64,000 nt of DNA from an uncultured Latescibacterota bacterium (GCA_958295495.1 OY282352.1:5092049-5156048), one strand, 5' to 3'. Shown: positions 24,582 to 33,264, numbered from the stretch's first letter. Program-made: numbers and translations. The notes: generated by a model not told the origin, from the letters alone.

Positions 24582-26228
24582 ATGCTTCACAAGACCCTGT
24601 TCGCGGCGGCCATCGCCCTGCTGCCGGCCGCCGCTTGGACGGCCACCATCGACGTCACCAGCACCGATATTCCGGCCGGCACCCATGTAGAATGGACCGC
24701 GGACAACGAGTACGTACTCAACGGATTAGTTTTTGTCGGGGAGGGCTCCTCCCTGACGATTCAGCCGGGCACGGTCGTCAAGGGCAAGCCGGGACAAGGC
24801 GAAAACGCCAGCGCCCTCGTCGTGGCTCGCGGCGGTAAAATTTTCGCCGAGGGTACAGCGGATGAGCCGATCATTTTCACGGCCGAAGCCGACGACGTCA
24901 GCGACCCCAACGACCTGCCGCTCAACGCCCGCGGACTCTGGGGCGGCGTCATCATCCTCGGCCGGGCCAGCCTCAACTCCGAGCCGGGCGAAACCCCCAT
25001 TGAGGGCATTCCCACCACCGAGCCGCGCGGCATGTACGGCGGCGACGACGACACCGACAACTCCGGCGTCTTCCGCTACGTATCCATCCGCCACGGCGGC
25101 ACCGACATCGGCACCGGCAACGAGATCAACGGCCTGACTATGGGCGGGGTGGGCAGCGGCACGCTCATCGAATACATCGAGGTGTTCAACAACCAAGACG
25201 ACGGCTTTGAGTGGTTTGGCGGCACGGTCAACACCAAGTACCTCGTTTCGGCCTTTAACGGCGACGACGCCTTTGACTACGACGAAGGCTTTCGCGGCAA
25301 AGGCCAGTTCTGGTTCGCAATCCAAGGCGACGAGTCTGGCAACCGCGCCGGTGAGCACGACGGCGGCACCACGCCCGAGGACGGCACGCCCTACGCCACT
25401 CCGGTCATCTACAACGCCACGTACATCGGCTCGGGAGCCTTCTCCGCCAACGGCGACAACGACGTGGTGCTCAAAATCCGCGACAATGCCGGTGGCCAAT
25501 ACCACAACAGCATCTTCACCGACTTTGCTGGCGAGGGCGTTGACATCGAGGACTTAGAATCCGGCGAAGACAGCCGTGCCCGCTTGGAAGCTGGCGATCT
25601 CGTCTTGGCCAACAACATCTGGTGGGGATTTGGTGCCGGCGAAAATTTAGCCGCCATCGCCCCGGATCCGTTTGCGGCCGACCACCTCGCCGCCCATGGC
25701 AACCAAATCGTTGATCCGCTCCTCAGCGGCATTTCCCGCAGCCAAGACCTCGGGCTGGACCCGCGTCCGCAAACAGGCAGCCCGACTTGGGGTGGCGGTG
25801 GCACGATTCCCGACGACGGCTTCTACAGCCAAGTCGACTATGTCGGAGCCTTTGGCAGCGAACTGTGGACCTCGGGCTGGACCTTTCTCTCCGCAGCCAG
25901 CATCTCGCCCAACGAGATAGCAACCGTCATCGCCGAAGAGTCTGCACTGTCGGCAGCCGTCCCCAATGCGTACACCCTGAACCAAAACTACCCCAACCCC
26001 TTCAACCCCAGCACGACCATTGCCTACGCCATTCTGGCTGATGGCCACGTCGAGTTGACCCTCTTCAACGCCCTCGGCCAACAGGTGGGGATGCTGGCCG
26101 AAGGATGGCGCATGGCCGGCTCCTACTCGGTCGCCGTCGATGTGTCGGACCTCAGCGCCGGCGCGTACTTCTACCGCCTCCGCGCCGGCGACCAAGTCCT
26201 GCACCGCAAAATGACCTTGCTCAAATAG
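24582..26228 (+). CDS. Secreted beta-helix-like protein with T9SS type A sorting domain
   Basis: A 548-residue secreted protein. Signal peptide 1-20 (LLPAAAWTA), then a repetitive body with LTIQPGTVVKGKPG, GGKIFAEGTADEPIIFTAEA and GLTMGGVGSGTLIEYIEVFN, recognisable as a family common in FCB bacteria and often next to TonB receptors, and finally NQNYPNPFNPSTTIAYAI with the C-terminal KMTLLK, the type A sorting signal that sends proteins through the type IX secretion system and anchors or releases them at the cell surface. Ligand unknown. The NN/GG/EWFGG region is rich in Asp and Asn and may bind calcium. It follows the TonB receptor and a possible Pho box and ends at a strong terminator, so the two likely work together. 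Confidence 0.88.
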   Translation: MLHKTLFAAAIALLPAAAWTATIDVTSTDIPAGTHVEWTADNEYVLNGLVFVGEGSSLTIQPGTVVKGKPGQGENASALVVARGGKIFAEGTADEPIIFTAEADDVSDPNDLPLNARGLWGGVIILGRASLNSEPGETPIEGIPTTEPRGMYGGDDDTDNSGVFRYVSIRHGGTDIGTGNEINGLTMGGVGSGTLIEYIEVFNNQDDGFEWFGGTVNTKYLVSAFNGDDAFDYDEGFRGKGQFWFAIQGDESGNRAGEHDGGTTPEDGTPYATPVIYNATYIGSGAFSANGDNDVVLKIRDNAGGQYHNSIFTDFAGEGVDIEDLESGEDSRARLEAGDLVLANNIWWGFGAGENLAAIAPDPFAADHLAAHGNQIVDPLLSGISRSQDLGLDPRPQTGSPTWGGGGTIPDDGFYSQVDYVGAFGSELWTSGWTFLSAASISPNEIATVIAEESALSAAVPNAYTLNQNYPNPFNPSTTIAYAILADGHVELTLFNALGQQVGMLAEGWRMAGSYSVAVDVSDLSAGAYFYRLRAGDQVLHRKMTLLK

Positions 26229-26364
26229 GGCTTTCTCGCGGTACAAAAGAGAGGGGGACGGGTTTTACACCCGTCCCCCCTTTTTTGTACGCCTGCACGC
26301 TTCTACACCACAGTACCCGACGGAATCACCGCGTCCTTAGGCACCACCACGATCCCGTCGCGGA
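25653..26364. repeat. Duplicated block, copy A
   Basis: This 712-bp stretch (3' part of the T9SS gene, terminator and 67 bases equal to the glgC 3' end) is repeated at 28877-29587 with few substitutions and one single-base deletion. In copy A the homology breaks sharply at 26364, where a TonB receptor fragment begins. Confidence 0.92.
26253..26286 (+). terminator. Rho-independent terminator after T9SS gene
   Basis: GGGGGACGGG (26253-26262), loop TTTTACA, CCCGTCCCCC (26270-26279), one more C, then six T. A perfect 10-bp stem with a U-tract, 25 bases after the stop codon. Confidence 0.92.
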
Positions 26365-26694
26365 GCCAGACCGGCGACCCGCTCGTGGGTGCGCTCGTCT
26401 TTCTGGAAGGCACTCAAATCGGTACGCCCTGCGATGTCGAGGGTCGGTTTCAGCTTTTTGACGTCCCGCTCGGGACCTATGTGCTGGCTAGCTCGATGAT
26501 CGGCTATCGGGATGCGTCGATCATCGGCGTTGAGGTGCAAGACGGCAAGGTCGCCAAGCTGGTCATCACCCTCATGCCCGAAGCCCTAGACCTCGACGAC
26601 GAGGTCGTCGTCGAGACCAAGGCCCTGCGCAAGGAGCGCCAAAAGGCCCCGGCAGTCAGCGATGCCATCAGCGCCGAGGAAATCGCCCGCGCCG
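26365..26694 (+). pseudogene. Fragment of a TonB-dependent receptor paralogue
   Basis: 330 bp match 21546-21896 of the intact receptor (the carboxypeptidase-regulatory-like domain up to the plug start) with scattered substitutions and one 21-base deletion that removes seven codons (NTGAALL). The reading frame is open, but there is no proper start, signal peptide, plug or barrel. It is joined on the left to a copy of the glgC 3' end and on the right to the tail of the membrane protein gene at 26718. The level of divergence indicates that it came from a second receptor gene, not from a recent copy of the one at 21452. Confidence 0.88.
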
Positions 26695-26717
26695 ATGTGC
26701 GCGGGCGCCGGACGCGA

Positions 26718-28091
26718 TCAGCGGCCTCGTCCGCCCTCCACCGCGCCAATGGGGAACTCGGCCATCCAGATCGGCCCATCGGCGGGTGTGAACTGCCCGG
26801 TTCTGATGCGAACGATGGGATAGTCGGGGAGCGGACGCTTCGCAATGCACCTGCCGCCCAAGACCGGAGTGCCGAATCCCCCGTAGGGGAAGTCCAGATT
26901 GTCGAAACCGTACTGTTTGCGGTAGGCGGGAAGGTCAGCGGCGTCGGCGGGGATGATGTGCAAAAAGAATTGTGCCTTTGTATCCACCGGAGCGCATGGC
27001 TCCTTGACGTAGGCCAACTCGTTCTCGATGAGATAGACGTCAAAACTGGAGCGGACGATGGCGGCAGTTTTGGCCATGGCGTTGAAATACTGGAAAAACA
27101 TCAACCCGATGCTGCCGGCAATGACCAGAGAGCAGGTCATCAGATAGAATGGAATCCGTCTGCCCGGCAGTTTCAGGCTGGTGAATGGCACCCGTGAGAT
27201 TGCCGCGAACCGTCCCTGAGCCAGCATGAGCTCTAAAGAATAGAAAAGGCAGCCGATGCCGAACAGATACTCGCGCACCTCAAATATGCTTCCACGCACG
27301 TCATACAGGCTTCCAATACTGACGCTACTTTGGTAGTTCACGTATGTGAAAGCCAAAACGAGCGCGAGGGTTGCAGCGGAAGCAATGATCAATTTGCGCT
27401 TGCCCGAAAACAGGGCGAAGATGAGAAAGAGCAGCAGCAGCCCTTTTTCCTCAACCACAATAAATCCGAAGGATCTTCTGATGCTCATTATGTATTCTCT
27501 GAGGTTCGCTCCTGAGAATTCTTTGAGGTTCGCTCCTGATCCTCCATAGGAAAGTATTATCAGAAAGCCCAGCATCAGCAGGATTGACGGCAACGGAATC
27601 CCGAAGAGCCTGTCTTTCCGGCAAAAGAAAGCCGCGCTGGTTGCCATACACAGAAGAAGTGTGCCATTCAAGTAGATAATGGTAAACATTCCATTGGCGA
27701 TATTGTGGACATTGAATTCTTTCTGCTGAGTCAAGGGCATCAAGAAATCGGGCGTCGCAAACCCGAAGATGCGCTGCCCCCAACTGATTTCTTCGCCGGC
27801 GGCAAACACCATCGCCATACCGCCGAGAATATAGACGCAGCGCCGGAAGAAGCTCCGCTCCATCCCAGCCGTGACGAACAGCAGGAAGCCCGATAGGAGA
27901 AACCAGACCGCGGTGAGATTCTCCACCCAGTAGTCTTCCCGGGTCAGCGCAAGGAATGTCCTCGGTTCGGCAGTGATGAGCGAGCTAAAGAAAAATACGT
28001 TCAGACACAGACAGAGGTAAGCAAAGACAGAAACCTTGTTGTCAAGGTTGTCAAGGTTGTCGAGGCCCGTTGTTGCGGTGGGGGCGGGCAT
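26718..28091 (-). CDS. Polytopic membrane protein of unknown function (GEEISWGQRIFG motif)
   Basis: A 457-residue protein with about eight hydrophobic helices (for example FAYLCLCLNVFFFSSLI, WFLLSGFLLFVTAG, SILLMLGFLIILSYG, FYLMTCSLVIAGSIGLMFFQ). Between helices 3 and 4 is GEEISWGQRIFGFATPDFL followed by a FNVHNIANG phrase, a conserved motif of an uncharacterised bacterial membrane family that I recognise but cannot name by function. The C-terminal 130 residues are soluble and probably periplasmic (GFDNLDFPYGGFG, FTPADGPIWMAEFPIGA). Short in-frame repeats occur: three LDN units at 28038-28064 and a doubled SGANL(K/R)E at about 27497-27537. It lies, alone, between the two copies of the duplicated block and is AT-richer than its surroundings. 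Confidence 0.7.
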   Translation of the reverse strand: MPAPTATTGLDNLDNLDNKVSVFAYLCLCLNVFFFSSLITAEPRTFLALTREDYWVENLTAVWFLLSGFLLFVTAGMERSFFRRCVYILGGMAMVFAAGEEISWGQRIFGFATPDFLMPLTQQKEFNVHNIANGMFTIIYLNGTLLLCMATSAAFFCRKDRLFGIPLPSILLMLGFLIILSYGGSGANLKEFSGANLREYIMSIRRSFGFIVVEEKGLLLLFLIFALFSGKRKLIIASAATLALVLAFTYVNYQSSVSIGSLYDVRGSIFEVREYLFGIGCLFYSLELMLAQGRFAAISRVPFTSLKLPGRRIPFYLMTCSLVIAGSIGLMFFQYFNAMAKTAAIVRSSFDVYLIENELAYVKEPCAPVDTKAQFFLHIIPADAADLPAYRKQYGFDNLDFPYGGFGTPVLGGRCIAKRPLPDYPIVRIRTGQFTPADGPIWMAEFPIGAVEGGRGR

Positions 28092-28454
28092 ACGTTCTCC
28101 ACTTCTTCTGCCGTAAACGGCGGCTTTGACGCGGGGCTAAGTACACGACAGTAAGCTAAGTTGTGGTACATCGAAGCCTTCAGGCATCTGTTAGACGCCG
28201 ACGAGTAGGGCCACCGCGTAAGGTCAGTTACGTAACTTACGCACGGGACCTACCCCCTACCTCTTCCTACGGCAGATGGCTCCCCTCCCCGCTGGGGAGA
28301 GGCCGCAGCGCAGGTGGCAGCCGTTGCGCGGCGTTCCACTCCGCATGACAAAGGCTGGCGCACTCCTGCCTCGTCATGCGGAGCGCAAGCGAAGCATCCC
28401 CGACCTAAGAAGCCGGCTGAACAGGCCGAGGGCCAGCGTTTGGCAAACAAAAGA
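28092..28454. other. Non-coding stretch with dispersed-repeat character
   Basis: No gene seen in 363 bases. It holds CAGTTACGTAACTTACGCAC at about 28225-28244, related to the ends of the MITE-like elements, a CCCCTCCCCGCTGGGGAG stem near 28276-28300, and an inverted repeat listed separately. This composition is typical of small dispersed repeats between gene remnants. Confidence 0.5.
28339..28383. repeat. 11-bp inverted repeat (REP-like)
   Basis: CTCCGCATGAC (28339-28349) and GTCATGCGGAG (28373-28383) are perfect complements separated by 23 bases. The GTCATGCGGAGCG sequence type is common in small dispersed palindromic repeats of several bacterial genomes. Confidence 0.55.
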
Positions 28455-28874
28455 TTATGGTTCTTCCACGGTCTCACCGCAAACATTGACACTTCGCGTA
28501 CCCAAATTCTCACCGCGAACATTGCCACCTTGCACACTCAATTCGCTCCAACTCACATTGGCACTACACCTGTCTGAGTTGGAAGGTAAGAAGACGGTGC
28601 CTGTAAAACTGAATGATCGGGATTGACCAGCCGACATGCTACCTATCACAACCCGGCCCACCTCCTGCCATCCGCCAACATATCCGGTGACTGTTACATT
28701 TGACACCGACCTCTTAGCTAAGGTCGTATAGCTGCTACCTCTGCCGCCACAACTACCGTCATCGGTGCTACTGCTGATAAGCTGCGATCCGATCCCCGGC
28801 GGCAGGGCTGGATCGGCCGGGTCGGTGCTGTAGGTTACAATGAACAGGGCGTCGGCTAGTTGAAGCTGGCCATG
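28455..28874 (-). pseudogene. C-terminal fragment of an unidentified secreted protein
   Basis: An open minus-strand frame of about 140 codons reads LADALFIVTYSTDP, then VTVTGYVGGWQEVGRVVIGS, SFSFTGTVFLPSNSDRCSAN and ends NVCGETVEEP. The alternating pattern, Ser/Thr/Gly content and paired Cys suggest an extracellular beta-rich domain. There is no start: the frame runs into the sharp border of duplicated copy B at 28877, so the 5' part of the gene has been removed. Family unknown. Confidence 0.6.
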
Positions 28875-28876
28875 CT

Positions 28877-29451
28877 GCCATCGCCCCGGATCCGTTCGCG
28901 GCCGACCACCTCGCCGCCCATGGCAACCAAATCGTCGATCCACTCCTCAGCGGCATTTCCCGCAGCCAAGACCAAGGCTGGACCCGCGCCCGCAAACAGG
29001 CAGCCTGGGTTGGGGCGGCGGTGGCACTATTCCCGACGACAGCTTCTACAACCAAGTCGACTATGTCGGAGCCTTTGGCAGCGAACTGTGGACCTCGGGC
29101 TGGACCTTTCTCTCCGCAGCCAGCATCTCGCCCAACGAGATAGCAACCGTCATCGCCGAAGAGTCTGCACTGTCGGCAGCCGTCCCCAATGCGTACACCC
29201 TGAACCAAAACTACCCCAACCCCTTCAACCCCAGCACGACCATTGCCTACGCCATTCCGGCTGATGGCCACGTCGAGTTGACCCTCTTCAACGCCCTCGG
29301 CCAACAGGTGGGGATGCTGGCCGAAGGATGGCGCATGGCCGGCTCCTACTCGGTCGCCGTCGATGCGTCGGACCTCAGCGCCGGCGCGTACTTCTACCGC
29401 CTCCGCGCCGGCGACCAAGTCCTGCACCGCAAAATGACCTTGCTCAAATAG
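28877..29451 (+). pseudogene. 3' fragment of a T9SS-sorted protein gene
   Basis: Near-copy of codons 358-548 of the gene at 24582, ending with the complete type A sorting domain and the same stop. A one-base deletion near 28975 shifts the frame (GACCAAGGCTGG against GACCTCGGGCTGG in the intact gene), and the 5' two thirds are absent. Not expected to make a functional protein. Confidence 0.9.
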
Positions 29452-29475
29452 GGCTTTCTCGCGGTACAAAAGAGA

Positions 29476-29509
29476 GGGGGACGGGTTTTACACCCGTCCC
29501 CCCTTTTTT
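29476..29509 (+). terminator. Rho-independent terminator, duplicate copy
   Basis: Same 10-bp GC stem and T6 tract as at 26253. It now lies between the T9SS fragment and the convergent glgC end. Confidence 0.9.
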
Positions 29510-29525
29510 GTACGCCTGCACGCTT

Positions 29526-30770
29526 CTACACCACAGTACCCGACGGAATCACCGCGTCCTTGGGCACGACCACGATCCCGTCGCGGATGTGGTAGTTTGT
29601 CTCATCGGCTTCGACGCCGCGGTCCTTGTTGGTGATGCAGACCCGCTCGCCAATGCGCGCGTTTTTGTCGATGATCGCGCCGGTGATCTCGCTGTTGGCA
29701 CCAATCCCCACATTCGGAATGCCTTGGGCGGCATTGCGCACTCGATCGGCCGGCGACTCGTAGAAATCAGCACCCATAACGATCGTATTGGCGATCCGGC
29801 AGTCGGCACCGATCACTGAGCGAATGCCGATTACTGAGCGTTCGAGCCGAGCCGAGCGGATAACGACCCCCTCGCAGACGATTCCACGCTCGATGTGGCA
29901 ATTTTCCAGTCTGGTCCCAGCCAAAAAGCGTGCGCGAGTATAAATCGGCGCGTCGGCAGAGTAGAATTCAAAGGGCGGCTTAGGATCGGTCAGTGCTAGG
30001 TTGGCCTCGTAAAAGGAGCGTATGGTCCCGATGTCCTCCCAATAGCCTTCAAAGGGATGGGCGAACACCCCTACTTTGTGGATAGCGTCGGGGATAATGT
30101 GCTTCCCAAAGTCGTCTTGGTTATTGCTCATCAGCAGGCTAACCAGAACCTGCGGCTCGAAAATGTAGATGCCCATTGAGGCCAAAAAGCGTCCGTCGGG
30201 CAAGCACAATTCGTCTAGTTCGGCGTCGGTCTGTGGCTTTTCGCGGAAGTCGCGGATCCGCTCCTCGGCGTCGGCGTGCAAAATCCCCAGCGTCGGTGCT
30301 TCCTCGCGCGGCACCGGTTTGACGGCAATCGACACATCAGCCCCGCGCTCCCGGTGCTTCTCCACAAAGGCGCGGTAGTCCATGCGGTAGAGGTGGTCCC
30401 CCGACAAGATCAGCACTTGCTCGGCCTTGCGTGAAAGCACCTGCCGGAGCTGTTGGCGCACCGCATCGGCCGTGCCTTGGTACCAAGCGACGCTGTCTTG
30501 GGTCTGCTCGGCAGCCAAAATCTCGACAAAGCCATCGGAAAAGGAATCAAAGCGGTACGTCATGCTGATGTGGCGGTGGAGCGAAGCGGAATTGAACTGG
30601 GTCAGGGCGAAGATGCGGTTGACCCCAGAATGCAGACAATTGCTGATGGGGATGTCGATTAAGCGGTACTTGCCGCCAATCGGCACGGCCGGCTTGGAGC
30701 GAAGCTGAGTCAGGGGGAAGAGCCGCGTACCCTGCCCGCCTCCGAGGATGACTCCAATGACGTTCCTCAT
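29526..30770 (-). CDS. glgC: Glucose-1-phosphate adenylyltransferase
   Basis: A 414-residue ADP-glucose pyrophosphorylase. The N-terminal nucleotidyltransferase domain has GVILGGGQGTRLFPLTQLRS with the activating Lys after it (KPAVPIGGKYRLIDIPISNC), the catalytic WYQGTADAVRQ and SGDHLYRMDY; EGYWEDIGTIRSFYEANLAL binds the sugar phosphate. The C-terminal left-handed beta-helix shows hexapeptide repeats (GANSEITGAIIDKNARIGER). It makes ADP-glucose for glycogen or a storage glucan. ATG at 30768-30770 with GGAGATTT upstream. Its last 67 bases are also found at 26298-26364 in the duplicated block. Confidence 0.96.
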   Translation of the reverse strand: MRNVIGVILGGGQGTRLFPLTQLRSKPAVPIGGKYRLIDIPISNCLHSGVNRIFALTQFNSASLHRHISMTYRFDSFSDGFVEILAAEQTQDSVAWYQGTADAVRQQLRQVLSRKAEQVLILSGDHLYRMDYRAFVEKHRERGADVSIAVKPVPREEAPTLGILHADAEERIRDFREKPQTDAELDELCLPDGRFLASMGIYIFEPQVLVSLLMSNNQDDFGKHIIPDAIHKVGVFAHPFEGYWEDIGTIRSFYEANLALTDPKPPFEFYSADAPIYTRARFLAGTRLENCHIERGIVCEGVVIRSARLERSVIGIRSVIGADCRIANTIVMGADFYESPADRVRNAAQGIPNVGIGANSEITGAIIDKNARIGERVCITNKDRGVEADETNYHIRDGIVVVPKDAVIPSGTVV

Positions 30771-30783
30771 AGAAATCTCCTAT

Positions 30784-31260
30784 CTACGACTCGTCTTGAA
30801 ACAGCGCATCGCGTAAGTAGTCCAGTACGCAATGCCCGTGTTCGTAGTACTGTTTTACATCGCCGAAGGTGACGGCACTCCCTTCGCCGTGCGCGATTTT
30901 ATGTCGATTGTTCAAGATGCTGTCGTACATGTTTTGAGCTCTTTGATTTTGCTCGAGATGCTGGTTAAATACTTCCTTGTGAGGCGTACCAAAGCGATTG
31001 AGCAGCCCTGCAATTTCCCCAATTTTCAGACCGCGAAATACGCTTTCCGCGCAAGAATCGAGAAACCCTCTTACCGAGTCATCCGCTACGTATTGGCATC
31101 TCGCACGAATCAATTCGCGAACTTTTCGCTCAAACTCCGCATAAATGAGGATCAGCAATGATTGGGCTAGCAAGCTCTGTACTTCAGCTTCAACTGCTTC
31201 TCCTAAAGACAAATGCGCTTCGCATTTTTCCAAGGCTTCGTCAATCCGCAGAATACGCAT
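30784..31260 (-). CDS. HEPN-domain protein (MAE_28990-like), partner of DUF262 protein
   Basis: About 158 residues, mostly helical, starting MRILRIDEALEKCEAHL. Near the C-terminus is NNRHKIAHGEG, the R-x4-H motif of HEPN nucleases, and AEFERKVRELIRARC, which resembles the MAE_28990/MAE_18760-like HEPN group. HEPN proteins usually cut RNA in defence or toxin systems. The gene starts 13 bases after the DUF262 gene, so they are one operon; a longer start overlapping the DUF262 gene is possible. Function as an RNase effector is inferred from the motif. The region is AT-richer than glgC. Confidence 0.75.
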   Translation of the reverse strand: MRILRIDEALEKCEAHLSLGEAVEAEVQSLLAQSLLILIYAEFERKVRELIRARCQYVADDSVRGFLDSCAESVFRGLKIGEIAGLLNRFGTPHKEVFNQHLEQNQRAQNMYDSILNNRHKIAHGEGSAVTFGDVKQYYEHGHCVLDYLRDALFQDES

Positions 31261-31273
31261 GTCGGCGGCCGGC

Positions 31274-32362
31274 TTACCTGCCGAAAAGCTCCCGTTCAGC
31301 TTGGCGGAAACGCTCGTGTACCTTCTCGACATCTGTCGTTCTCTGCGTGGTATTTAGGTTGCAATTTTCGCTATTGACCCAATCCTCATACCGGACAGAG
31401 ATATTTGTCGGGATTTCATCCAAGTGCTCGGAAAAAGCAACCATAACCGCATCAAATACGGCGGCATTCAGCCCCGAGCGAATGTGAAACGGCTTATCCC
31501 CGAGCGATTTAATGACGGCGTCGCAGGTTTTCTCGAACACCTGCCGGCTGCTTTGTAGGATTTCTTCAGATGCATTCCTGTTCTTTTGCGTGTACCTCGA
31601 CAAGAAGTCCTTCATTGGCTTCTTGTATGCAGACCTATCTCGCATTGCAAAAAAGCGCACCAATAGCTCGATGTCTCTTTGCCGGCTGTCTGGTTCTCTT
31701 TTACCGAGTATTTTTCTCCAGCACGACAATTTGTTGATCTCTTCGAGAAATTCGATAAAGCGACCGTGATAGATGCAGTTGCGGATTTCCTGACTCGCCA
31801 GTAGAGTTCCCCCGGTATTGAGCCTTTCAAAGATATGGTACATGCTTGTATCGTCGGCGGGGGTCAGTTGCTGGACGATAAAGGCACGTAACACGGCATT
31901 CTTCAGCCGCCGTTGATCTTCTTCCCGCAGGTCTTCAAATTTCTTTTTATAAAATGGGCTTTCCTGATGGAGCCCTTGCAAACTGAATACCTTGCGCTTA
32001 CCCTGTTCTTCAGGGCCGAAATACCCTTCAAAGTAATAGAATACGCTCTTCAAGCGTTGCTGCCCGTCTATTACGAGATACTTCTGGCTTTCGCGCTCGC
32101 TGTAAAAGAATACGGCGGGGACCGGTAGCCCTACCAGAAAGGATTCTATCAGCCGGCTGGCCTGGCTCTGCTTCCAGACGAATTGCCGCTGGAATTTGGG
32201 AATCACGATCTCGTCCGCTTTCCACTTTTGATGTAGCACTTCCAAAGTGTAATCCGCTGGATACGTTGCGATCTCGTAGCCTGCAGGAACGCTTTCGCGA
32301 TCTTCGTCTTCGGACTTTATCAGCTCCAATTCCAATTCGGTCGAGGTTAGGCTATCTTCCAT
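31274..32362 (-). CDS. DUF262 domain protein (ParB/GmrS-like)
   Basis: A 362-residue protein with the DUF262 signature in its N-terminal half: IPKFQRQFVWKQSQASRLIE, SFLVGLPVP, and YLVIDGQQRLKSVFYYFEG with the DGQQR motif, as in GmrS and related ParB-fold NTPases. LLASQEIRNCIYHG follows, also typical. DUF262 proteins act in defence systems such as the type IV modification-dependent GmrSD nuclease (with DUF1524). Here no HNH/DUF1524 is visible and the C-terminal half is unassigned; instead a HEPN gene follows, so the pair may be a two-gene defence module. Divergent from the SDR gene at 32530. Confidence 0.85.
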   Translation of the reverse strand: MEDSLTSTELELELIKSEDEDRESVPAGYEIATYPADYTLEVLHQKWKADEIVIPKFQRQFVWKQSQASRLIESFLVGLPVPAVFFYSERESQKYLVIDGQQRLKSVFYYFEGYFGPEEQGKRKVFSLQGLHQESPFYKKKFEDLREEDQRRLKNAVLRAFIVQQLTPADDTSMYHIFERLNTGGTLLASQEIRNCIYHGRFIEFLEEINKLSCWRKILGKREPDSRQRDIELLVRFFAMRDRSAYKKPMKDFLSRYTQKNRNASEEILQSSRQVFEKTCDAVIKSLGDKPFHIRSGLNAAVFDAVMVAFSEHLDEIPTNISVRYEDWVNSENCNLNTTQRTTDVEKVHERFRQAERELFGR

Positions 32363-32529
32363 CCGAGCTCCCTCCGCATTGATGTTTTAGTCAGCTCCCT
32401 CTAAGCGGCCTTATTTATAGAGCTTTCTCAAGCTCTCAGCAAGCCATCGCCCACGCGCGTTGGGCCGCCGCGCAAAATAGCATATCTTCGGGTCTAGCTT
32501 GCGGGCCAACAGCGCAACGGGAACGCGCC

Positions 32530-33264
32530 ATGAGGGGAAAATTACAGCACAAGACCGCACTGATCACCGGCGCCGGCCGGGGCATTGGACGGGCCATCGC
32601 CGAGCGCTTTGCCCGCGCGGGAGCACGAGTGGCCATCGCCGACATTGACCCCGCCGCGGCCAGCGCCACGGCCGCCGAGCTCGGGTCAGGTGCCCTAGGT
32701 TTAGCTATGGACGTGTCGTCCAAGGCCGCCGTCCGCGCCGCTACCGCCCAAGTGCTCGACCAGTTCGGCCAACTCGACATCCTTGTCAACAACGCCGGCT
32801 ATTTGGTCTATACGACCTTTGAATCGTGCAGCGAAGAGAACTGGGACCGCATCGTCGATGTCAACATGAAGGGCCCCTTCCTCTGCGCCCAAGCGGTCAT
32901 CCCCCACATGAAGGCGCGCCGCCAAGGAGCCATCATCAACATGACTTCCCTAGCAGCCAAAACCGGCGGCCTAGCCGCTGGCCCCCCCTACGCAGCGGCC
33001 AAAGCCGGCGTCCTCACCTTAACCATTGGCCTAGCGCGCACCCTAGCCCCCCATCAAATCCGCGTCAACGCCATCGCCCCTGGGGTCATCGACACCGCCA
33101 TGACCTCCGCCCCCGAACACGACCAACTCAAGGCCTCTATCCCCCTCGGCGGCCCCGGCCAGCCTGAAGACGTAGCCAACTGTGCGCTCTTTCTGGCTTC
33201 GGACGACGCGCGGCACATCACCGGCGAGACCATCGACGTCAACGGGGGTTTGTACATGGACTGA
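32530..33264 (+). CDS. Short-chain dehydrogenase/reductase
   Basis: A 244-residue classical SDR. It has TGAGRGIGRAIAERF (cofactor site), AMDVSS, LVNNAGYLVY, MTSLAAKTGGLA with the catalytic Ser, YAAAKAGVLTLT with Tyr and Lys, and IRVNAIAPGVIDT. The last ITGETIDVNGGLYMD is typical of FabG-like members that act on 3-oxoacyl or sugar substrates. AIADIDP after beta-2 indicates an NAD(H) preference. Standing alone on the plus strand, its substrate is unknown. Confidence 0.9.
   Translation: MRGKLQHKTALITGAGRGIGRAIAERFARAGARVAIADIDPAAASATAAELGSGALGLAMDVSSKAAVRAATAQVLDQFGQLDILVNNAGYLVYTTFESCSEENWDRIVDVNMKGPFLCAQAVIPHMKARRQGAIINMTSLAAKTGGLAAGPPYAAAKAGVLTLTIGLARTLAPHQIRVNAIAPGVIDTAMTSAPEHDQLKASIPLGGPGQPEDVANCALFLASDDARHITGETIDVNGGLYMD

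Larger units (their letters stand above)
28877..29587. repeat. Duplicated block, copy B
   Basis: Second copy of 25653-26364. On its right side the sequence continues into the intact glgC gene, so the glgC 3' end seen in copy A was derived from an arrangement like this one. The offset changes from 3224 to 3223 because of one deleted base. Confidence 0.92.

Noticed and set aside
28222..28250. Third MITE-like end (AACTTACGCAC)
   Set aside because: Only one end is visible and no partner inverted repeat was found, so no element could be delimited.
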